From a virus, in IMG/VR virus record IMGVR_UViG_3300046002_007359, positions 1-20,558 of that record: a DNA stretch of 20,558 nucleotides. The stretch is one strand, 5' to 3'. Below are positions 15,000 through 20,558 of the stretch, piece after piece. The notes beneath the pieces were generated by a model. The model did no database searches and had not been told where the DNA came from. It was given only the letters and a program-made list of their open reading frames with translations. Within the stretch, counting starts at the first letter, position 1. Every line of letters begins with the position of its first letter. A program made the position numbers and the translations under genes.

Positions 15000-15869
15000 A
15001 TGTATTACCCTCTATCACAAATAAATCCTAATCTTTATACTAATGGAGATGAATTTGTGTATCTTGATCCAAGTAAAAATAATCAACCCTATACAGGAAA
15101 TTATTTTGCAACTTCTAATGGTAAATTTTTTACAGGTAAAACCCCACAAGATGTTCCTACTAATGAATTAGTACGTATTGTAGAAACATCAACTAATGAA
15201 TCTATAGTAGATATTATTGGGGATTATCCCTTTGGTATTAATCCATCAACAATTGGGTATTCACCTTCAAAATTACTCTCTCAGGTATCTAAGGAATCTC
15301 CTAGAATATCAATTCCATTTCCAACTCAAGCAGATTATGCTACTGGAGAATTTTTAAGATATTTTTTAAAAAGAAGAACAAATTATACTTATTTAGAGGT
15401 AGATCAATTAACATATGAAAATATAAAAAATCAAAATCCAAAAAGTCAATATCAATTATATGAAGGAAAATCTATAACATGGATATTAACTGGTAAATTA
15501 TTAGAAGTTTATAAAATTAATTACAATATTACTGAATTGGTTGAAAAACGAGATGGATGGTTAGGTTTTTCTAGATTTTTTAAAAATAACTTTACTAAAT
15601 ACTTTTCATTCGAAGCATCATCCCCTGTATTTTTATACACTAAAGGAAGTGAATTAAAACTTGAATCAACAGGCGAGGATTATGTAGGATATTACAATAT
15701 ATCTTCTATTGGTAGAATAATAGCAGGTAAGTCTGCTACTAGAACAACTCAAGAATATCTAATTCCATATAAAGGTGGTGAAAAAATTAACCAATCAAGA
15801 TCTATTGCTACTCTTGATAATGAAGTAGGCACATCAAGAAGACAAAATATACCTTTTACTCCAAGATAA
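15000..15869 (+). CDS. Unrecognised protein with two related beta modules
   Basis: This 289-residue protein closes the baseplate operon. I do not recognise it. The N-terminus reads YYPLSQINPNLYTNGDEFVY. A module at residues 31-60 (YTGNYFATSNGKFFTGKTPQ...) resembles one at 228-257 (YVGYYNISSIGRIIAGKSAT...): both have Y-x-G-x-Y, then G, then GK with hydrophobic residues at matching spacing, suggesting an internal duplication. The middle (about 120-200) is richer in charged and aromatic residues. A tail accessory or fibre-attachment protein is plausible from position only. The start lies 6 bases after the hub stop; a TATAAT-containing stretch at 14982-14990 upstream may be a degenerate copy of the late element. 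Confidence 0.7.
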   Translation: MYYPLSQINPNLYTNGDEFVYLDPSKNNQPYTGNYFATSNGKFFTGKTPQDVPTNELVRIVETSTNESIVDIIGDYPFGINPSTIGYSPSKLLSQVSKESPRISIPFPTQADYATGEFLRYFLKRRTNYTYLEVDQLTYENIKNQNPKSQYQLYEGKSITWILTGKLLEVYKINYNITELVEKRDGWLGFSRFFKNNFTKYFSFEASSPVFLYTKGSELKLESTGEDYVGYYNISSIGRIIAGKSATRTTQEYLIPYKGGEKINQSRSIATLDNEVGTSRRQNIPFTPR

Positions 15870-15900
15870 TTGGTTTATTCAAAATAAGTTCGTATATTGA
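15870..15900 (+). promoter_or_regulatory. Candidate host-type (-33/-7) promoter for the polymerase gene
   Basis: TTGG at 15870-15873 and TATATTGA at 15893-15900 are separated by 19 bases, preceded at the -7 side by TTCG. The Bacteroidota consensus is TTTG with TAnnTTTG at a similar spacing. The same arrangement occurs before the gp32-like gene. Transcription would start near 15907, supporting the ATG at 15915 over the TTG at 15897, which lies inside the -7 box. Confidence 0.55.
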
Positions 15901-15914
15901 TCCAAAAAGGTTAT

Positions 15915-17186
15915 ATGTATTGGCTTATAGAAAACGAGGAACAATTAGGGTTTTTAATAAATAGTGGTTATAAAGAAGCATTTGTTGAAGTAATCCCATT
16001 TAATGATAACATACACCCGGTATTAAACGACGTAAGTTTGGTGTATATTAGACCAATTTACGCATCTAAAGGTTATATGGTGGGCGTTATGCATAGCGAA
16101 ACTTTAAATGAGTTAAACACGTGTGTTACCGAACTACTAAAGAATTTTGATATACTATATTGTCGAGATAAAAAGGAAATATTACATTATTTTCAACTAA
16201 ATTCTTTCTTTGACATCACCCCACCCCCTACTCCGTATATACGACCTACCACACAAACACACGAATTATTCTATAGACAACATGGTGATAATCCGGATAT
16301 AAATTTAATTATACCGATTGTTAAACACTATGAATTGTGTGAAAATATTTTTGAAGATCTAAAAGCGAATATAAACAAACCAAAAACAAGTTATGATGAA
16401 TTCTTTAACAGTAAAACCTCAATGGTGTTCAACGCCATCGAGAGAAATGGAATACGTGTACACATTCCTACCTTCCAAGAGTATTTCCACCCCATTGATA
16501 GTGAATACACTTACACTCAGTACAACCTCAAAACTACCACAACAAGACCTTCAAACAAATTTAAAAACGTAAATTATGCAGCACTCAACAAAGAAAATGG
16601 ATGTAGGAAAAGCTTTATACCGCGTAATGGAAGGTTTGTGGAAATTGATATTTCTGCTTACCATCCTAGCTTGGCTGCTCGCCTCATTGGTTATAATTTT
16701 ACCACTAGCGATATTCACGCTCATTTCGCTACCCTTTATAATGTTGATTACCAAAAATCGAAAGAACTTACTTTTAAACAGCTATATGGAGGTGTATTTG
16801 AGAATTATAAACATCTGGAATTCTTTCAAAAAGTAGAAAAGTATGTTAAAGAAAACTGGAAATTATTTGAGAATGAAGGATACATAAAGTGTCCGGTATC
16901 GAATTTTGTATATACGAAGGAAGGGTTAGGGGATATGAATCCGCAAAAACTGTTTAATTATGTGCTACAAAATTTGGAGACGTCAATGAACGTTCGTATA
17001 TTATGGGATATGATAAGGATATTGAGGGGGAAAAAGACAAAGCTAGTCTTATATACTTATGATTCATTTTTATTAGATATAGAGGAAGATGAGATAGAAG
17101 TTTTAGAGGAAATTAGAACTGTATTCAAAAATTATAAATTTAACATTAAAGAAAAAACAGGTTATGATTACAGTTTTGCAGAATGA
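15915..17186 (+). CDS. Divergent, short superfamily-A DNA polymerase
   Basis: This 423-residue protein has a catalytic core like family A polymerases. TTTTRPSNKFKNVNYAAL (about 207-224, Arg211) matches the TGRLSS...NLQNIP region; VEIDISAYHPSLAARLIGY is motif A with Asp245; DIHAHFATLYNV and KSKELTFKQLYGG (281-293) correspond to the O-helix motif B; LVLYTYDSFLLDI is motif C with Asp383. Motif A has HPS where Pol I has ELR, and motif C reads YDSF instead of HDE, closer to the HDSF of T7-type RNA polymerases. The first about 160 residues show no convincing 3'-5' exonuclease motifs. Bacterial Pol I is more than twice as long. Use as replicative, primase-like or repair polymerase is open. The codon choice differs from the tail genes. 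The ATG at 15915 is preferred over the in-frame TTG at 15897. Confidence 0.68.
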   Translation: MYWLIENEEQLGFLINSGYKEAFVEVIPFNDNIHPVLNDVSLVYIRPIYASKGYMVGVMHSETLNELNTCVTELLKNFDILYCRDKKEILHYFQLNSFFDITPPPTPYIRPTTQTHELFYRQHGDNPDINLIIPIVKHYELCENIFEDLKANINKPKTSYDEFFNSKTSMVFNAIERNGIRVHIPTFQEYFHPIDSEYTYTQYNLKTTTTRPSNKFKNVNYAALNKENGCRKSFIPRNGRFVEIDISAYHPSLAARLIGYNFTTSDIHAHFATLYNVDYQKSKELTFKQLYGGVFENYKHLEFFQKVEKYVKENWKLFENEGYIKCPVSNFVYTKEGLGDMNPQKLFNYVLQNLETSMNVRILWDMIRILRGKKTKLVLYTYDSFLLDIEEDEIEVLEEIRTVFKNYKFNIKEKTGYDYSFAE

Positions 17187-17631
17187 TTTTAATACGTATA
17201 ACACGAATTACGATGTTATAACAGATATTAAAATACTAGGAGATTTGAACAATAAATTATTTTGTACGTTTACCGATTTAGAAGGATTGGACGCACTAAT
17301 AGAAGATATAAAAATAAAATACGACATTATATACAATAAACTTTTTGTCTTAGAGATTATAGGCAAAGATGAATATGTTGTTACCTACAATGTCGATCAG
17401 ACAAACTTAAATTCTATACCAGAAAATACTATTTTGGTTCATAGAAAAAAGGAATCTAACACTTTATACACAATTAATGCCCTTAACGAATTGATTAAGA
17501 AATTAAATGGTGGTGTGGTAGATCCGAAATTTCAAATAGATTGGAACCATTACAGAAATTGTGTATTGTTAACTCAACACAATGAATTGAACCAATTAAA
17601 TACAAAGATTTATAAGATAATCGAAGTATAA
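17164..17631 (+). CDS. Unknown protein overlapping the polymerase gene
   Basis: This 155-residue protein is not recognised. Its ATG lies 23 bases inside the polymerase gene in a different frame, so it is probably translated by coupling with it. The N-terminal half alternates charged and hydrophobic strands (KILGDLNNKLFCTFTDLEGL, then LIEDIKIKYDIIYNKLFVLEI), giving a likely alpha/beta fold. The C-terminal half contains YTINALNELIKKLNGG and a strand-rich end, DWNHYRNCVLLTQ, with two cysteines in the whole protein. There are no nucleotide-binding or metal-binding motifs, signal peptide or membrane segment. A small partner or regulator of the polymerase is the natural guess from the overlap, but nothing proves it. 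The stop codon abuts the promoter of the gp32-like gene. Confidence 0.72.
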   Translation: MITVLQNDFNTYNTNYDVITDIKILGDLNNKLFCTFTDLEGLDALIEDIKIKYDIIYNKLFVLEIIGKDEYVVTYNVDQTNLNSIPENTILVHRKKESNTLYTINALNELIKKLNGGVVDPKFQIDWNHYRNCVLLTQHNELNQLNTKIYKIIEV

Positions 17632-17632
17632 T

Positions 17633-17663
17633 TTGGTTCCCCAAAGATTTCTTCGTATATTTA
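17633..17663 (+). promoter_or_regulatory. Candidate host-type (-33/-7) promoter for the gp32-like gene
   Basis: TTGG at 17633-17636 and TATATTTA at 17656-17663 are separated by 19 bases, with TTCG immediately before the -7 box, exactly as upstream of the polymerase gene. A small inverted repeat TTTGG/CCAAA (17632-17636 and 17641-17645) overlaps the -33 box and could be an operator. The predicted start near 17670 leaves a leader of about 17 bases. Confidence 0.6.
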
Positions 17664-17686
17664 GTTACATTTAAACAGTTATAATT

Positions 17687-18529
17687 ATGGATTTATCATT
17701 ATTGAAAGCGAGACTAGATGGACTCCAATCAAAACCATCTGCGGGAGGTAACAAAACCGACTATTCAACTATCTTTTGGAACCCAAAAGTAGGTAAACAT
17801 CAAATTAGAATCGTACCATCAGCGTTTGATTCTAAAAACCCATTTAAAGAATTAAAATTTTATTATGGTATTACCAATAAGGTAATGATTTCACCATCAA
17901 ATTTTAATGAAAAAGACCCAATTGCTTTATTTGCTTCTAAACTTAGAGAAGAGTATAATAAAGAAAATTTCGTACTTGCTAAAAAATTAGACCCTAAAAA
18001 CCGTGTTTTCGCACCTGTAGTTGTACGTGGTGAAGAAGATAAAGGTGTTCGTTTATGGCAATTTGGAAAACAAGTATATGAAGAACTACTTGCACTTGCA
18101 GTAGATGATGAAATTGGAGATTACACTGACATAGTTTCAGGACGTGATCTTACAGTTGAAACTGTTGGACCAGAGTCTACAGGTACTCCTTATAATAAAT
18201 CTTCTATTCGTGTTAGATTAAAATCAACACCACTTAGTGAAAATAAAGATGAGGCACAAGCTTGGTTAGATAACCAACCAAACCCGGTTGAATTATTTAA
18301 ACGTTACACGTTTGATGAAATGAAATCAGCATTAGAAAAATGGTTATCACCAGAGGATGCAGCTGAAGAAGGAGATATTATTTCTGAACCAGCAGTCGCG
18401 TTTGATGAACCTAAATCAAACTTCGCTTTAGATACTTCTGCACCTAAAGTAAAACAGAACAAAGTAGATCAATTTGATTCTTTATTTGATGAAGATAAAA
18501 AAGAAGATTTTGACGATTTACCGTTCTAA
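17687..18529 (+). CDS. 32: Single-stranded DNA-binding protein, T4 gp32-like
   Basis: This predicted helix-destabilising protein coats single-stranded DNA in replication and recombination. It has 280 residues (T4 gp32: 301). A basic N-terminus (LLKARLDGLQ, 4-13) would give cooperativity. The core contains the gp32-type block KVGKHQIRIVPS (34-45), PFKELKFYYGI (about 52-62), RVFAPVVVRGEEDKGVRLWQ (105-124) with FGKQVYEELLAL, and GRDLTVETV. It has no cysteine at all, so the zinc site of T4 gp32 cannot form. The acidic C-terminal region ends in DFDDLPF, like bacterial SSB tails that recruit partner enzymes. It follows its own promoter and lies 2 bases before the recombinase gene, its expected partner. 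Confidence 0.85.
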   Translation: MDLSLLKARLDGLQSKPSAGGNKTDYSTIFWNPKVGKHQIRIVPSAFDSKNPFKELKFYYGITNKVMISPSNFNEKDPIALFASKLREEYNKENFVLAKKLDPKNRVFAPVVVRGEEDKGVRLWQFGKQVYEELLALAVDDEIGDYTDIVSGRDLTVETVGPESTGTPYNKSSIRVRLKSTPLSENKDEAQAWLDNQPNPVELFKRYTFDEMKSALEKWLSPEDAAEEGDIISEPAVAFDEPKSNFALDTSAPKVKQNKVDQFDSLFDEDKKEDFDDLPF

Positions 18530-18531
18530 TT

Positions 18532-19611
18532 ATGGCAAGAAGTGTAAAAAAATCTCTCTCGGCGGCAGTGTCCGCCGAGATTAAAAGCAAATTTGACTTA
18601 AATAATTTTAAAACCAAAAAAGGTTTAGATAAAAACGTCAAATTTAAAGATCAACAATGGATTCCATTATCACCAGCGTTTCAAGAAGTTACTTCTATTC
18701 CTGGTATTCCTATGGGACACATTGTGATGCTTAGAGGACATTCAGATACGGGTAAAACCACAGCAATGATCGAAGCAGCTGTATCGGCACAAACCAATGG
18801 AATTTTACCAGTATTCATTATTACTGAGATGAAATGGAATTGGGAACATGCAGTACAGATGGGTTTAGAAATTAATATTACTAAAGATCCTGCTACTGGA
18901 GAGGTTATTGATTATGAAGGTAATTTTATTTACGTAGATAGAGAAACACTTAATTCTATTGAGGACGTAGCTGCGTTTATGTTAGATTTAATGGATGAGC
19001 AGAAAAAAGGTAATTTACCTTATGATTTATTATTCTTATGGGATAGTATTGGTTCAATTCCTTGTGATTTATCAATTCGTTCAAATAAAAATAATAATGA
19101 ATGGAATGCAGGTGCTATGTCAACCCAATTTGGAAATAGCGTTAATCAAAAAATTGTAATGACTCGTAAAGAATCATCACCTTATACTAACACATTAGTA
19201 GTGGTTAATAAAGTTTGGACATTAAAACCTGAAGGTCCTATGGGACAACCAAAATTAATGAACAAAGGTGGGTATGCTATGTGGTACGATTCAACTTTTG
19301 TAGTTACATTCGGAAATGTTATGTCTGCTGGTACATCTAAAATTAAAGCAATTAAAGATGGTAAACAAGTAGAATTTGCAAAACGTACTAATCTACAAAT
19401 TGATAAGAATCACGTTAATGGTGTTACAACTAGAGGTAAAATTATTATGACACCTCATGGGTTTATTAATGATGATGAAAAAGAACTTAAAGCCTACAAA
19501 AACCAGTACGCTGGTGAGTGGAGTAAAATATTAGGAGGAACTGATTTCCAAGTAGTTGAAGAAGGTGAAGAAGTAATGAATACTTCTTACTTCGATCAAG
19601 AACCAGAATAA
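18532..19611 (+). CDS. uvsX: UvsX/RecA-like recombinase
   Basis: This 359-residue ATP-dependent strand-exchange protein (T4 UvsX: about 391) forms filaments on single-stranded DNA for recombination-dependent replication and repair. Walker A is GHSDTGKTT (69-77, Lys75). ITEMKWNWEHA (97-107) carries the conserved glutamate region. Walker B is DLLFLWD (165-171), followed by SIGSIPCD. NNNEWNAGAMSTQFGNSVNQ (187-206) and NTLVVVNKVW match the UvsX DNA-binding loop region and adjacent strand. The C-terminus is acidic. The ATG follows the gp32-like stop by two bases without its own promoter, so both come from one message. A strong hairpin (18557-18580) lies within codons 9-17 and may tune its translation. 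Confidence 0.9.
   Translation: MARSVKKSLSAAVSAEIKSKFDLNNFKTKKGLDKNVKFKDQQWIPLSPAFQEVTSIPGIPMGHIVMLRGHSDTGKTTAMIEAAVSAQTNGILPVFIITEMKWNWEHAVQMGLEINITKDPATGEVIDYEGNFIYVDRETLNSIEDVAAFMLDLMDEQKKGNLPYDLLFLWDSIGSIPCDLSIRSNKNNNEWNAGAMSTQFGNSVNQKIVMTRKESSPYTNTLVVVNKVWTLKPEGPMGQPKLMNKGGYAMWYDSTFVVTFGNVMSAGTSKIKAIKDGKQVEFAKRTNLQIDKNHVNGVTTRGKIIMTPHGFINDDEKELKAYKNQYAGEWSKILGGTDFQVVEEGEEVMNTSYFDQEPE
18557..18580 (+). promoter_or_regulatory. GC-rich hairpin inside the start of uvsX
   Basis: A perfect 9-bp stem TCTCGGCGG/CCGCCGAGA (18557-18565 and 18572-18580) with a six-base CAGTGT loop starts 25 bases after the A of the start codon. It uses codons such as TCG, GCG, GTG, GCC and GAG that are unusual in this AT-rich genome. 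There is no following T run, so it is not an intrinsic terminator. A role in translation or mRNA stability is inferred. Confidence 0.6.
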
Positions 19612-19615
19612 ATTT

Positions 19616-20558
19616 ATGAAACACAAAGAACTATTTAGTCTCCTGAATGATATTCAGGAAGACCAGGATATCCCTACCCTAAAAAAACATGACAGGGTTT
19701 TATTAATAGATGGTTTAAATCTATTTTTTAGAAATTTTGCTATGATGAATATGGTAAACCCTGATGGAATACACGTTGGTGGTTTAGGGGGATTTTTCCG
19801 TTCTTTAGGTGCCATGATTAGACAAATGAATCCAACTTCTGTTTATGTAGTATTCGATGGGGCAGGTTCTACGACAAATCGTAAGAACCTACTCTCCGAG
19901 TACAAAGGAGGAAGAAATTTGCAAAGAATTACTAATTGGGAAGCATTTGAAAGCTTAGAAGAAGAACACGATTCTAAAATCGACCAAATAGTACGAGTTA
20001 TACAGTATCTTAAGTTATTACCTGTAAAAACTACCTTGCTTGACAAGGTGGAAGCAGATGATATTATTGCTGTGTTAGCTGAGAAACTTGTTGAAAAATA
20101 TAATTCAACAGTTTTTATTCTTTCATCAGATAAAGATTTTGTCCAATTGGTTACTGATAAGATTATATTATACAGACCTATGGATAAGGTTTACTTTACT
20201 CCTAAAGTGGTAGAAGAAAAGTTTGGTGTATTAACTAAAAACTTTATTTTATACAAAACACTATTAGGTGATAGTTCTGATAATATTCAAGGAATTAAAG
20301 GATTAGGTGAGAAAGGATTATTTAAAAGGTTTCCTGAGTTAAGAACTCAAGAATTAACCTTAGATGATATCTTTGATATATCTGCTAGGAAATATAAAGA
20401 ACATTTAGTATATTCGCGTATCGTTCAAGATGAAGCTAGAATAAGAAACAATTATAAAGTCATGGATTTAAGTAATCCAATGATAGATAAAAATGAGATT
20501 AAATATCTTGAGAGTTTAATAGAAGAGGATTTCCCTGAGCTTAATTCTGAGTTCCTTT
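19616..20558 (+). CDS. rnh: 5'-3' exonuclease, RNase H/FEN family (3' end outside window)
   Basis: This flap/RNA-primer-removing nuclease is of the T4 RNase H type. 314 residues are visible with no stop, so the gene runs off the right edge (T4 RNase H: 305). Metal-binding motifs are in order: DGLNLFFR (Asp32), VYVVFDGAG (Asp81) followed by the basic NRKNLLSEYKGGR segment, VEADDIIAVLAE (Glu146, Asp148, Asp149), SSDKDFVQLV (Asp172, Asp174), and LLGDSSDNIQGIKGLGEKG (Asp219, Asp222) with the helix-three-turn-helix DNA-binding loop. All expected acidic residues are present, so the enzyme should be active. The start ATG lies 4 bases after the uvsX stop and the gene probably shares the gp32-uvsX message. 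T4 also pairs RNase H with gp32 functionally. Confidence 0.9.
   Translation, partial: MKHKELFSLLNDIQEDQDIPTLKKHDRVLLIDGLNLFFRNFAMMNMVNPDGIHVGGLGGFFRSLGAMIRQMNPTSVYVVFDGAGSTTNRKNLLSEYKGGRNLQRITNWEAFESLEEEHDSKIDQIVRVIQYLKLLPVKTTLLDKVEADDIIAVLAEKLVEKYNSTVFILSSDKDFVQLVTDKIILYRPMDKVYFTPKVVEEKFGVLTKNFILYKTLLGDSSDNIQGIKGLGEKGLFKRFPELRTQELTLDDIFDISARKYKEHLVYSRIVQDEARIRNNYKVMDLSNPMIDKNEIKYLESLIEEDFPELNSEFL

Noticed and set aside
15861-15873. CCAA-GATAA-TTGG as a terminator after the 289-residue gene
   Set aside because: The stem is only 4 bp and no T run follows. It overlaps the -33 box and is better considered, weakly, as an operator.
15897-15914. TTG start giving six extra residues to the polymerase
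   Set aside because: The TTG lies within the predicted -7 promoter box, and an ATG in the same frame follows at 15915, downstream of the predicted start site.
16576-16836. 86-codon + frame with a hydrophobic, membrane-like stretch
   Set aside because: It lies entirely inside the polymerase gene in another frame, across motifs A and B. No promoter or ribosome site is seen, and the hydrophobicity follows from the T-rich codons.
18444-18641. Minus-strand open frame spanning the gp32-uvsX junction
   Set aside because: It is antisense to two certain genes, and its sequence includes the hairpin arms, which explains the open frame.
19843-20046. Minus-strand open frame in the 5'-3' nuclease gene
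   Set aside because: It is antisense to the conserved metal-binding motifs of a well-supported gene.
1-20558. tRNA genes, CRISPR arrays, insertion sequences, diversity-generating repeats
   Set aside because: I scanned both strands for cloverleaf-like GC-richer islands, regularly spaced repeats and long inverted repeats, and saw none. Almost all sequence is accounted for by tightly packed genes.

Overview
The window is one contiguous stretch of an AT-rich, contractile-tailed (T4-like) phage genome. Every convincing gene is on the + strand, genes are tightly packed, and no gene-free stretch exceeds 300 bases. I see no rRNA, tRNA, CRISPR array, insertion sequence or integrase. Three things point, by inference, to a Bacteroidota (flavobacteria-like) host. 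Start codons almost never have a Shine-Dalgarno sequence in front of them. Two leaders carry a matching TTGG-N19-TATATT(T/G)A promoter, close to the Bacteroidota -33/-7 consensus. The single-stranded DNA-binding protein ends in the DDLPF tail typical of host SSB.

Layout, left to right. Positions 1-2419: neck and tail-completion genes (gp13-like, cut by the left edge; gp14-like; gp15-like). Positions 2465-2716: a small coiled-coil protein. Positions 2778-5346: tail sheath (gp18) and tail tube (gp19), closed by a strong UUCG-loop terminator. Positions 5450-6464: a gp26-like baseplate/tail-chaperone gene, followed in another frame by a reading frame without a credible start. This looks like a programmed frameshift or a broken gene, in the slot used by tail-assembly chaperones. 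Positions 6489-8885: tape measure. Positions 8915-15869: baseplate genes, namely a small protein, a large tube-like protein, a LysM (gp53-like) protein, a large hub protein ending in a lysozyme domain, and an unrecognised 289-residue protein.

Positions 15915 to the right edge are the DNA-metabolism block: a short, divergent superfamily-A polymerase, an unrecognised overlapping protein, a gp32-like ssDNA-binding protein without cysteines, a UvsX/RecA-like recombinase, and a 5'-3' nuclease (RNase H/FEN type) cut by the right edge. Together the last three provide strand coating, strand exchange and primer or flap removal.

Regulation appears to be two-tiered. A 17-bp element close to TAATATTTATAATAAAA lies 8 to 28 bases upstream of six structural genes and is absent from the replication genes; it is a candidate late promoter. 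The replication block instead has the host-like TTGG/TATATT promoters. A GC-rich 9-bp hairpin sits just inside the recombinase coding sequence.
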